Shown: positions 1-5,670 of the stretch, in pieces
Layout: the number at the start of each line of letters is the position of its first letter
Position numbering within the stretch: position 1 is the stretch's first letter
Assembly (NCBI GenBank): GCA_027484495.1
Contig: JAIXSW010000144.1
Coordinates: forward strand, 1-5,670
Direction of reading: 5' to 3'
From: Gammaproteobacteria bacterium
GTDB taxonomy: Bacteria; Pseudomonadota; Gammaproteobacteria; Enterobacterales; Alteromonadaceae
Length of the DNA: 5,670 nucleotides
Translations under genes and position numbers: made by a program
Notes under the pieces: model-generated
Seen by the model: only the letters and a program-made list of their open reading frames with translations
What the model was told of the DNA's origin: nothing
Databases searched by the model: none

Positions 1-381
1 CAATTTGCCGGCGCCACGATGGATTTGACGGCGCTATACCGGTTGCAGGCTGTGCTGGAGTTATTTGCCGCAGATGGTCTGACTGTCAGTGCCATTCATC
101 AACATGTGCAGCAGCTGCAGCAAACTTTTTTGCAGCTGCTGGATGCGTTGCAGCACCCTTGGTTAAACCGGGCGCATTTATTGGCTGAAGATTTGGCTGC
201 CCATGGGCATTTCTTCACATTTCGCGGACCGGATGCCGGCGCAGTGGCTGAATTATCAGCCTTGTTGAAGCAAAACCAGATCGAAACCGATTATCGCGGC
301 GACCGCTTGCGCTTTGGTTTTGCGCTTTATCATCAGGTGGAAGATATTAACTTAAGCTGCCTGACCAAGGTTCAGTCATGA
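1..381 (+). CDS. PLP-dependent class V aminotransferase-fold enzyme, C-terminal part (5' end outside window)
   Basis: The reading frame is open from the first base, so this is the last 126 codons of a longer gene; the ATG at 19 is internal. The fragment begins QFAGATMDLTALYRL, which resembles the segment where the large PLP domain leads into the C-terminal small domain in class V (kynureninase/cysteine-desulfurase-like) enzymes. Fragment residues 97-107 (DYRGDRLRFGF) match the family's late motif, in which an Arg usually contacts the substrate carboxylate. The PLP-binding lysine would lie upstream and cannot be seen. Such enzymes are cytosolic and act on amino acids; the substrate cannot be decided from this piece. 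A true kynureninase is possible, but the weak match makes a generic family name safer. Its stop overlaps the next start (ATGA at 378-381), indicating one transcript and translational coupling with the DUF2065 gene. In E. coli this upstream position is held by hflC. Confidence 0.75.
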   Translation, partial: QFAGATMDLTALYRLQAVLELFAADGLTVSAIHQHVQQLQQTFLQLLDALQHPWLNRAHLLAEDLAAHGHFFTFRGPDAGAVAELSALLKQNQIETDYRGDRLRFGFALYHQVEDINLSCLTKVQS

Positions 382-572
382 CCACCGACTGGATTTGGCC
401 GGCGCTGGCGTTATTGCTGATCGTTGAAGGTATCGGACCGTTGTTGTTTCCAAACCGCTGGCAGGCTTATTTACGCAAGCTGTCAGCAGAGCCGGTGCAA
501 AATCTGCGGCAGCTCGGTCTGGTGCTGGTTTTTGCCGGTATTTGCTGGTTATGGTGGCTGTTGGCGCCGTAG
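378..572 (+). CDS. yjeT: DUF2065 family small inner-membrane protein (YjeT homologue)
   Basis: This 64-residue protein has two hydrophobic segments, about residues 6-24 and 43-62. They are separated by a short basic loop with a PNRWQAYLRKL stretch typical of DUF2065/YjeT proteins. The family's function is unknown; members are predicted two-helix inner-membrane proteins. In E. coli yjeT lies between hflC and purA, and the position directly before purA here supports the assignment. The ATG start overlaps the upstream stop codon, and an AAGG at 367-370 inside the upstream gene sits 7 nt before it as a Shine-Dalgarno. The gene ends with TAG 38 bases before an intrinsic terminator, so it is the last gene of its operon. 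Family membership is well supported by sequence and location; the physiological role is not known. Confidence 0.85.
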   Translation: MTTDWIWPALALLLIVEGIGPLLFPNRWQAYLRKLSAEPVQNLRQLGLVLVFAGICWLWWLLAP

Positions 573-609
573 AAATCCAGACGTCTTCATTTTAATTCCA
601 AGTGAAATC

Positions 610-640
610 AACCAGCTGAAATATAAGCTGGTTTTTTTTT
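610..640 (+). terminator. Rho-independent terminator after the DUF2065 gene
   Basis: A perfect 8-bp inverted repeat (AACCAGCT at 610-617 and AGCTGGTT at 626-633) encloses an 8-base loop and runs directly into nine T residues (632-640). This is a textbook intrinsic terminator. It closes the upstream operon and separates it from the purA promoter just downstream. Confidence 0.93.
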
Positions 641-650
641 GCCCTTGCGG

Positions 651-679
651 CTGAACTTTGACTTTGAATTTGCTAGAAT
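651..679 (+). promoter_or_regulatory. Predicted sigma-70 extended -10 promoter of purA
   Basis: The -10 hexamer is TAGAAT (674-679, 5 of 6 consensus bases), preceded by the extended element TGC (671-673). The best-spaced -35 is CTGAAC (651-656), 17 bp upstream and weak. A closer TTGACT at 658-663 is better in sequence but only 10 bp away, so it is unlikely to be used. The bases after the -10 are CCCCGCC (680-686), a GC-rich discriminator of the kind associated with stringent (ppGpp) control. Transcription would start near 686, giving a leader of about 27 nt. I saw no PurR operator-like palindrome. Confidence 0.65.
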
Positions 680-712
680 CCCCGCCTAATTTTTTTCCAT
701 GATGCAGGAACC

Positions 713-2011
713 ATGGCCAAGAACGTTGTAGTGCTCGGCACCCAATGGGGTGACGAAGGAAAAGGTAAGATTGTCGATTTATTAACCGACAAGGCGAGTT
801 TCGTTGTGCGTTACCAGGGCGGCCATAATGCTGGTCACACTCTGGTGATTGACGGGGAAAAAACCGTACTGCACCTGATCCCATCAGGCATTTTACGTGA
901 CAACGTGAAATGTGTGATTGGCAACGGCGTGGTGTTATCTCCGGAAGCGTTGCTCAAAGAGATGACCATGCTGGAACAGCGCGGTGTACCGGTGCGTGAG
1001 CGCTTGGTACTATCCGAAGCCTGTCCGCTGATCCTGCCATTCCATGTCGCTTTGGACGTTGCCCGTGAACAGGCGCGTGGCGATAAGAAAATCGGCACCA
1101 CAGGCCGTGGTATCGGCCCTGCATATGAAGACAAAGTGGCTCGTCGTAGTCTGCGCGTTGGTGATCTGTTCAATAAAGAACTGTTTGCTGAGAAATTAAA
1201 AGCGCTGATGGAACTGCATAACTTCACGCTGACGCAATATTATAAAGTCGATGCGGTGGATTATCAGACCACTCTGGACAACGCATTAGCCTTAGCCGAT
1301 ATGCTGAAGTCGATGGTTGTTGACGTGACTGATTTACTGGATAAAGCCCGTAAAGCTGGCAAAGAAATCATGTTCGAAGGCGCGCAGGGGACTCTGCTCG
1401 ATATCGATCATGGGACTTACCCTTACGTGACGTCATCGAACACCACAGCTGGTGGTGTTGCAACAGGTGCCGGTTTCGGTCCTTGTTATCTTGATTACGT
1501 ACTCGGTATCGTCAAAGCCTACACCACACGCGTGGGTTCAGGTCCGTTCCCGACAGAACTGGGCTGTGAAATTGGCGAGTACCTTGGCGTGAAAGGCCAT
1601 GAGTTTGGCGCAACTACGGGCCGTAAACGCCGTTGTGGCTGGTTTGATGCGGTTGCCGTGCGCCGTGCGGTGCAACTGAACAGTATTTCAGGCTTCTGTC
1701 TGACAAAGCTGGACGTGCTGGATGGTCTGACTGAAGTGAAGATTTGTGTTGGTTATCGCCAACCGGATGGTTCAGTCTCCACAGTACCGCCGATGGCTGC
1801 TGAGGGCTATGAGTTAGTGACGCCAGTGTATGAGACAATGCCTGGCTGGAGTGAATCGACTTTTGGCGTCCAGTCGCTGGACGGTTTACCACAGGCTGCC
1901 CGTAACTATATCAAGCGCCTGGAAGAAGTGACTGAAGTCCCAATCGACATCGTGTCGACTGGCCCGGATCGGGTGCAGACGATAGTCCTACGCCACCCTT
2001 ACGAGGCGTAA
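713..2011 (+). CDS. purA: Adenylosuccinate synthetase
   Basis: PurA is the cytosolic enzyme that joins IMP and aspartate using GTP to give adenylosuccinate, the first committed step from IMP to AMP; PurB then releases fumarate. The protein is 432 residues, the same length as the E. coli enzyme. The N-terminal GTQWGDEGKGK (residues 9-19) is the phosphate-binding loop and carries the catalytic Asp14. GGHNAGHT (36-43) carries the catalytic His42. GTTGRGIGPAY (128-138) is the IMP-binding segment. A TTAGGVATGAG stretch, TTGRKRRCGW, TKLD (guanine recognition) and STGPDR (415-420) follow in the normal order. No key residue is missing. The ATG start is preceded by CAGGAA (705-710), a usable though close Shine-Dalgarno, and the protein begins MAKNVVVLG as in the family. 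The gene appears to be monocistronic, with its own promoter and terminator. Confidence 0.99.
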   Translation: MAKNVVVLGTQWGDEGKGKIVDLLTDKASFVVRYQGGHNAGHTLVIDGEKTVLHLIPSGILRDNVKCVIGNGVVLSPEALLKEMTMLEQRGVPVRERLVLSEACPLILPFHVALDVAREQARGDKKIGTTGRGIGPAYEDKVARRSLRVGDLFNKELFAEKLKALMELHNFTLTQYYKVDAVDYQTTLDNALALADMLKSMVVDVTDLLDKARKAGKEIMFEGAQGTLLDIDHGTYPYVTSSNTTAGGVATGAGFGPCYLDYVLGIVKAYTTRVGSGPFPTELGCEIGEYLGVKGHEFGATTGRKRRCGWFDAVAVRRAVQLNSISGFCLTKLDVLDGLTEVKICVGYRQPDGSVSTVPPMAAEGYELVTPVYETMPGWSESTFGVQSLDGLPQAARNYIKRLEEVTEVPIDIVSTGPDRVQTIVLRHPYEA

Positions 2012-2015
2012 TCAG

Positions 2016-2043
2016 AAAAACGCTGCTCCGGCAGCGTTTTTTT
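2016..2043 (+). terminator. Rho-independent terminator of purA, TCCG tetraloop
   Basis: Five bases after the purA stop, CGCTGC (2021-2026) pairs with GCAGCG (2031-2036) around the loop TCCG, closed by a C-G pair. The A run at 2016-2020 can pair with the T run at 2037-2041, and the T tract continues to 2043. C(UNCG)G loops are exceptionally stable. The A and T runs on both sides could allow some termination from the opposite direction too. Confidence 0.94.
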
Positions 2044-2060
2044 ATGTTCAGCATATACGG

Positions 2061-2087
2061 TAAAGCAATAACACCGGAGCGCGGTAA
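2061..2087 (+). promoter_or_regulatory. Candidate sigma-28 (FliA) promoter for motX
   Basis: TAAAGCAA (2061-2068) matches the first five bases of the FliA -35 consensus TAAAGTTT. After exactly 11 bases, CGCGGTAA (2080-2087) matches the -10 consensus GCCGATAA at 5 of 8 positions, including the terminal TAA. The spacing is the canonical one. A start near 2094 would give a leader of about 110 nt. The -10 is weak, so this rests partly on the flagellar identity of the downstream gene. Confidence 0.4.
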
Positions 2088-2137
2088 CCAGTGTTTTTCA
2101 GCGAGGTAGCGAAGCGTTGCTGATGACGATGCAATTC

Positions 2138-2153
2138 AGGCACAAATTTTGTA
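2138..2153 (+). promoter_or_regulatory. Possible sigma-54-like promoter for motX
   Basis: AGGCAC (2138-2143) and TTGTA (2149-2153), separated by five bases, align with the sigma-54 pattern TGGCAC-N5-TTGCA. The -24 GG is intact, but the -12 GC reads GT, a substitution at a highly conserved base. Polar flagellar genes are often driven by RpoN with FlrA or FlrC, which makes the match plausible in context. Transcription would start near 2164. A sigma-70-like TATTCT (2152-2157) overlaps it but has no good -35. Confidence 0.25.
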
Positions 2154-2204
2154 TTCTTTTAACTGAGTTGCTGTGCGGGTGCATAGCGCCATTTTTGTGA
2201 TCGG

Positions 2205-2852
2205 GTGGCTGCATTGAAAAAGTTTGTTTGGTCTTGCTACGCAATGGTTTTGGCCGGAGTGATGTTTGTCAAACCTGCCTTGGCGCAGGAAGCGCTTTCT
2301 GAGCTGGGTGTTGTCCAGCTATATACCCAAGACGAGCTCCTTGAAATGATTCGCGCCAATACTCATCTAAAACGCGTGCAGGCTGATGAATGTCAGTTGG
2401 TCAAAGATATTGAAGCGCGTGCAGACATCATGAAACTGCCGGCCTATCAGTTTTTGTTCGGTGACATGCTGGCCTTCGGCATTTGTGTACCAAAAAACGC
2501 TGAACGTGGCTGGGATTTGATGTTGGCATCGGCTTTACAAGGCTTGCCAGAAGGACTGGAGCAGGTTGGTCGTTATTACCAGCAAGGTAAATTAGTGCAA
2601 AAGGACCTGGCAAAAGCGCAGCTGTATTTATATCAGGCCGGTGCCATGGGCAATCTGAATGCTCAGGTACGCCTTGCGGAGTTGTTTCTGGCTAACCAGG
2701 GCAGCCCGACAGATTACGAGACAGTGTATCGCTGGTTGCATCATGCCATAACAGCTGACAAGGATATGCATGCACGCATCGGTAGAGCGCTCAAAGGGCT
2801 TGCTGTTCGGATGCCTGAGAGCGTGGTTGCCAGAGCGAAAAAGCCACTTTGA
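2205..2852 (+). CDS. motX: Sodium-type polar flagellar motor protein MotX (Sel1-repeat protein)
   Basis: MotX is a periplasmic part of the Na+-driven polar flagellar motor. With MotY it forms the T ring below the P ring and helps hold the PomAB stator units. The 215-residue product has a signal peptide with basic KK at 5-6, a hydrophobic core at about 7-22 and a likely cut after ALA at 25-27. Residues 78-185 form three tandem 36-residue Sel1-like helical repeats beginning LPAYQF, LPEGLE and NLNAQV. Mature Cys63 and Cys94 could form the intramolecular disulfide reported for Vibrio MotX. Blocks such as VQADECQLV, LPAYQFLFGDMLAFG and the MPESVVARAKK end match my recollection of MotX; length is close to the Vibrio protein (about 211). 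The GTG start has GTGATC (2197-2202) at workable spacing. TTG at 2214, behind GGGTGG, is a good alternative that trims three residues. Shewanella is recalled to have the same purA-motX-rnr order. A generic Sel1 protein is the less likely alternative. Confidence 0.88.
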   Translation: MAALKKFVWSCYAMVLAGVMFVKPALAQEALSELGVVQLYTQDELLEMIRANTHLKRVQADECQLVKDIEARADIMKLPAYQFLFGDMLAFGICVPKNAERGWDLMLASALQGLPEGLEQVGRYYQQGKLVQKDLAKAQLYLYQAGAMGNLNAQVRLAELFLANQGSPTDYETVYRWLHHAITADKDMHARIGRALKGLAVRMPESVVARAKKPL

Positions 2853-2940
2853 TTGTGATACTGCGGGACCCTAATTCGTCTGAAAATTTGTGTGTACGTC
2901 TCGGTTTTGTGACAGTTTGCTGAAGATTTCTGCAGTTTCA

Positions 2941-2969
2941 GTGAAAATTCTGCGCCAGACTGTTAAACT
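2941..2969 (+). promoter_or_regulatory. Predicted sigma-70 extended -10 promoter of rnr
   Basis: The -35 is GTGAAA (2941-2946, 4 of 6), followed by a 17-bp spacer ending in TGT (2961-2963, extended -10), then TAAACT (2964-2969, 4 of 6). Transcription would begin near 2976, leaving a short leader of about 23 nt before the rnr ATG. No clear intrinsic terminator lies between motX and this site, so some read-through from motX into rnr is also possible. Confidence 0.55.
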
Positions 2970-2998
2970 TGCCGCAGTTATTCAACGAAAGAGTCTCC

Positions 2999-5380
2999 AT
3001 GACGATCAAAGATCCGCATCTTGCGCGTGAGCAAGAAAAATATGAAAACCCTATCCCGAGTCGGGAATTTATCCTCGAACACATCAAACAGCGGCAACAA
3101 CCTGCCTACTTCGACGAATTAGCGGCAGAACTTAACCTGAGCGACGAAGAAGCATTATTCGCACTGAAAAAACGTCTTCGCGCGATGGAGCGAGATGGCC
3201 AGCTGTTGTTCACCAAAACCAAACGCTATGGCCTGGTCGACGACCTGGATCTCGTTAAAGGTACCGTGTTGGGCCATCGTGAAGGCTTTGGCTTTCTGAA
3301 ACGAGAGCTGGGCGGACCTGATTGGTATATTCCGAATTTTGAAATGCAACGTTTGCTACCTGGCGACGTTGTACTGGCCAGCGCCGGTGAGATTAAAGGC
3401 AAAGATAAAGTCGAAGCACGGATTGTCCGGGTGCTCGAGCCGCGTAAAGAGCCGATTGTTGGCCGTTATTTTAAAGACTTTGCTCTGGCCGTTGTCGTGC
3501 CGGAAGACCCGCGGATCGCACAAGATATTGTGATTCCTGTTGGCGAAGAAAACGGTGCTCGACATGGTCAAATAGTCTTGGCTGAGGTCACTAGTCGGCC
3601 GTCAAAACGGATCAATGCGGTCGGCAAAGTCGTGGAAGTGCTGGGTGAACATATGGCACCTGGAATGGAAATCGAAGTCGCGATCCGTAATCACAACATT
3701 CCCCATACTTTTTCACCAGCGGTCGAACAGCAAGTCAGTCAGTTTGGCGCAGAAGTGCCGGCAGCGTCTAAAGCCGGACGAGTTGATTTAACCGACATTG
3801 GTCTCATCACCATCGACGGTGAAGATGCGCGTGATTTCGACGATGCCGTGTATTGTGAACGTAAAGAAGATGGTGGCTGGCATCTGTGGGTCGCGATCGC
3901 GGACGTCACGGCTTATGTGCAGCCGGATACGGCGTTGGATCGTGAAGCGTTGGACCGTGGCAATTCGGTCTATTTCCCGGACCACGTGGTGCCGATGTTG
4001 CCTGAAGCCTTGTCTAATGGCTTATGTTCACTGAATCCGCATGTTGACCGCTTGTGTTTTGTCGCTGATATGCATATCAGTGCGCAGGGTAAGCTCGGCA
4101 GTTACCGGTTTTACGAAGCGGTGATGCATTCCAAAGCCCGACTGACCTACAACAAAGTGCATGCGATTTTGCAGGGAGACCCGGAGCTACGCCAGCAGTA
4201 CGCGGAGAATCTGACCAATATCGACAATCTGAATTCGCTATATAAACAAATGGCCAAAGTGCGCGCCGGTCGTGGTGCGATTGAGTTTGAAACGGTGGAA
4301 ACGCGGTTTATTTTCAACAGTCACCGCAAGATTGAGCAGATTGTGCCAATCCACCGTAACGAAGCGCATAAGATCATTGAAGAATGTATGATTTTGGCCA
4401 ACGTTGCAGCGGCAAAACTGGTAGAGAAAAACGAAGCACCGGCGCTGTACCGCGTACATGAACAGCCAGATTCCGATCGTTTTGCTAATTTCAAACGTTT
4501 CTTGTTAGAGCTTGGCATCACTGCTGATTTGCCAACAGAACCGACACCGCTTGAACTGACCCAATTGCTGGCAAAAATTGGCGACAGACCGGACAAAGAA
4601 CTGATTGAAACGACTTTGCTGCGCTCGCTGAAACAGGCGGTGTATCAGCCAGATAATCAGGGCCACTTTGGTCTGGCGCTGGAAGCCTACGCCCATTTCA
4701 CCTCGCCGATTCGTCGTTACCCGGATTTACTGCTGCACCGTGCTATTAAAGCCGTGTTGCATAAACAAGGTGAAGCCGTGAACGGTGCCCGTGGTTATAG
4801 CCATGAGCAGATGGTGCCGCTGGGTGAACAATGTTCGATGACCGAACGCCGCGCCGATGATGCGACCCGTGAAGTCTCTGACTGGCTGAAATGCGAGTAT
4901 ATGCAGGACCACCTCGGCGCCACTTTCCAGGGCGTGGTTGCAACTGTGACCAGCTTTGGTTTGTTTGTGCGCCTGGTTGATTTGTATATTGAAGGCTTGG
5001 TGCATGTGACGTCACTGCCGAACGATTATTATCATTTTGATACTGAGCGCCAGGTGTTGATGGGCGAGCACAGTAAGCAAAGTTATCGCATGGGTGATTT
5101 GCTGGAAGTCAAAGTGTTGGCGGTCAATCTCGAAGCGCGCAAAATCGATTTGGGTGTCGTGACGACAGTGCAAAGTGCCAAAGGTGGCGGAAAAAAAGCG
5201 CCGGCCACTGATAGTAAAGCGAGTAAAGGTCATTCCACGAAAAAAGGCCGCGCTGTTGCAGATCCAACCCAGCGTCCCGGTAAGACGAAGGCTGGCCGCA
5301 GTGGCAGTAAACCAGGCGCCAAATCGGGAGCTAAAACAGCTGATGGTGGCGCGAAAAAAGCACCACGGCGACGTAAGTAA
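2999..5380 (+). CDS. rnr: Ribonuclease R (3'-5' exoribonuclease)
   Basis: RNase R is a processive cytosolic 3'-5' exonuclease that degrades structured RNA. It works in rRNA quality control, mRNA decay and, with tmRNA/SmpB, removal of non-stop mRNA. The protein has 793 residues (E. coli 813). In order: N-terminal winged-helix region at about 20-85 (NPIPSREFILEHI opening, RRLRAMERDGQL-like end), two cold-shock/OB domains to about 245, RNB nuclease domain at about 262-590, S1 domain at about 640-720, and a Lys/Arg/Gly/Ala-rich tail at 721-793 ending APRRRK. The RNB metal site is intact (IDGEDARDFDD, Asp273, Asp279, Asp281, Asp282), as are Tyr325 (SVYFP) and the SPIRRYPD motif with Arg572/Arg573. 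The ATG at 2999 fits the family N terminus (about ten residues before EKYENPIPSREF) and follows AAAGAG. An in-frame TTG at 2969 overlaps the predicted -10 and is unlikely. rlmB follows, as in E. coli. Confidence 0.98.
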   Translation: MTIKDPHLAREQEKYENPIPSREFILEHIKQRQQPAYFDELAAELNLSDEEALFALKKRLRAMERDGQLLFTKTKRYGLVDDLDLVKGTVLGHREGFGFLKRELGGPDWYIPNFEMQRLLPGDVVLASAGEIKGKDKVEARIVRVLEPRKEPIVGRYFKDFALAVVVPEDPRIAQDIVIPVGEENGARHGQIVLAEVTSRPSKRINAVGKVVEVLGEHMAPGMEIEVAIRNHNIPHTFSPAVEQQVSQFGAEVPAASKAGRVDLTDIGLITIDGEDARDFDDAVYCERKEDGGWHLWVAIADVTAYVQPDTALDREALDRGNSVYFPDHVVPMLPEALSNGLCSLNPHVDRLCFVADMHISAQGKLGSYRFYEAVMHSKARLTYNKVHAILQGDPELRQQYAENLTNIDNLNSLYKQMAKVRAGRGAIEFETVETRFIFNSHRKIEQIVPIHRNEAHKIIEECMILANVAAAKLVEKNEAPALYRVHEQPDSDRFANFKRFLLELGITADLPTEPTPLELTQLLAKIGDRPDKELIETTLLRSLKQAVYQPDNQGHFGLALEAYAHFTSPIRRYPDLLLHRAIKAVLHKQGEAVNGARGYSHEQMVPLGEQCSMTERRADDATREVSDWLKCEYMQDHLGATFQGVVATVTSFGLFVRLVDLYIEGLVHVTSLPNDYYHFDTERQVLMGEHSKQSYRMGDLLEVKVLAVNLEARKIDLGVVTTVQSAKGGGKKAPATDSKASKGHSTKKGRAVADPTQRPGKTKAGRSGSKPGAKSGAKTADGGAKKAPRRRK

Positions 5381-5401
5381 GCCGGGACAAGTGGCGGTGG
5401 G

Positions 5402-5430
5402 CTGAAAAAACACATAGTTTTTGCTACACT
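5402..5430 (+). promoter_or_regulatory. Predicted sigma-70 extended -10 promoter of rlmB
   Basis: CTGAAA (5402-5407, 4 of 6) is followed by a 17-bp spacer ending in TGC (5422-5424, extended -10), then TACACT (5425-5430, 4 of 6). The bases after it, GCCGTCC, are GC-rich. A start near 5437 would place the 5468-5491 hairpin inside a leader of about 71 nt. The match suggests rlmB can be transcribed apart from rnr. Confidence 0.55.
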
Positions 5431-5467
5431 GCCGTCCATTCACCTGACCATCTTTGGTTATCGACCA

Positions 5468-5497
5468 CAACAGGCGCCTAAGCGCCTGTTGCATTTT
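5468..5497 (+). terminator. Perfect 10-bp hairpin between rnr and rlmB: weak terminator or leader element
   Basis: CAACAGGCGC (5468-5477) and GCGCCTGTTG (5482-5491) form a perfect 10-bp stem with the loop CTAA. The next bases are CA and then only four T residues (5494-5497), so as an intrinsic terminator it is weak. It could end part of the rnr transcript, or act as an attenuator or RNA-stability element in the rlmB leader. Its base is only six bases before the rlmB Shine-Dalgarno-like GAG at 5498-5500. Confidence 0.6.
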
Positions 5498-5507
5498 GAG
5501 ATCTCTT

Positions 5508-5670
5508 ATGAGCACAGATTTTATTTTTGGCCTGCATTCGGTCAGCGCTTTTATGGAACGTCATCCAGAAGATGTGCTGGAGCTGTTTGTGTTAAAAGAC
5601 CGCGAAGATCAGCGAATGACACCGCTAATCCAACAAGCACGTAAATCCGGCATCTCCGTACAGTTCTGCC
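5508..5670 (+). CDS. rlmB: 23S rRNA (guanosine-2'-O-)-methyltransferase RlmB, N-terminal part (3' end outside window)
   Basis: RlmB uses S-adenosylmethionine to 2'-O-methylate G2251 in the peptidyl-transferase P loop of 23S rRNA. Only the first 54 codons are present. They begin MSTDFIFGLHSVSAFMERHP and include LELFVLKDREDQRMTPLI, closely parallel to the E. coli start (IYGIHAVQALLER, FILKGREDKRLLPLI). This is the SpoU-type substrate-binding domain; the knotted catalytic SPOUT domain would follow outside the window. The ATG is preceded by GAG at 5498-5500, seven bases away. The position directly after rnr is the same as in E. coli and supports the call. The gene is cut by the window edge, not visibly broken. 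Confidence 0.95.
   Translation, partial: MSTDFIFGLHSVSAFMERHPEDVLELFVLKDREDQRMTPLIQQARKSGISVQFC

Noticed and set aside
549..884. Minus-strand open frame spanning the yjeT terminator and purA start
   Set aside because: It would read through an intrinsic terminator and the purA promoter, and gives a product with no recognisable features.
835..1227. Minus-strand open frame of 130 codons inside purA
   Set aside because: It lies wholly within the well-conserved purA reading frame, has no sensible ribosome binding context seen, and its product is Ser/Arg-rich with no family resemblance.
2098..2123. Imperfect hairpin TCAGCGA/TGTTGCTGA-type pairing in the motX leader as a riboswitch or sRNA
   Set aside because: Only a 7-bp stem with a G-T pair and a 12-base loop; no known riboswitch core or T tract follows.
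2853..2940. Possible motX terminator (GGG/CCC at about 2863-2870)
   Set aside because: The stem is only three base pairs and no T run follows; no intrinsic terminator is convincing here.
2969..2998. TTG start adding ten residues to RNase R
   Set aside because: The TTG overlaps the last base of the predicted -10, so it would be upstream of the transcript start, and the ATG at 2999 fits the family N terminus.
5406..5422. AAAAAC/GTTTTT inverted repeat after rnr as a terminator
   Set aside because: The six-base stem is nearly all A-T and would be unstable, and it coincides with the spacer of the better supported rlmB promoter.
5012..5515. Long minus-strand open frame (167 codons) across the rnr 3' end and rlmB leader
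   Set aside because: It is antisense to the RNase R S1 domain and basic tail, crosses two intergenic signals, and its product has no recognisable domain; it looks like a codon-bias shadow.

Overview
The window is about 5.7 kb of gammaproteobacterial chromosome at roughly 50% GC. Gene order and protein sequences point to a polar-flagellated member of the Alteromonadales or a relative (Shewanella- or Rheinheimera-like). It resembles the E. coli hflKC-yjeT-purA-nsrR-rnr-rlmB neighbourhood. Two things differ: nsrR is absent from the purA-rnr interval and motX, a sodium-motor flagellar gene, sits there instead; and a class V PLP-dependent enzyme, not hflC, lies directly upstream of the yjeT homologue. 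All recognised genes are on the + strand.

Layout: (1) 1-381 is the 3' end of a PLP-dependent class V aminotransferase/kynureninase-fold gene. It overlaps by ATGA a 64-codon, two-helix membrane protein gene of the DUF2065/YjeT family (378-572). This unit ends at a strong intrinsic terminator (610-640). (2) purA (713-2011), complete adenylosuccinate synthetase, has its own predicted promoter and a strong terminator with a TCCG loop (2016-2043). (3) motX (2205-2852) encodes a secreted Sel1-repeat protein of the Na+-driven polar flagellar motor. Its leader holds a sigma-28-like and a sigma-54-like match, both weak but in keeping with flagellar control. (4) rnr (2999-5380) encodes full-length RNase R with a basic tail. 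(5) rlmB starts at 5508 and runs off the window. It is preceded by a predicted promoter and a perfect 10-bp hairpin just ahead of its ribosome binding site.

Functionally this is mostly housekeeping: AMP synthesis (purA), structured-RNA decay and ribosome quality control (rnr) and 23S rRNA methylation (rlmB), plus one flagellar-motor gene. Predicted promoters of purA, rnr and rlmB share one architecture: an nTGAAn -35, a 17-bp spacer and an extended TGn -10, with a GC-rich stretch following the -10. motX lacks this architecture. I see no mobile element, CRISPR array, RNA gene or defence system, and no convincing undescribed system. The items most worth checking are regulatory: the motX leader, the shared promoter form and the rlmB leader hairpin.
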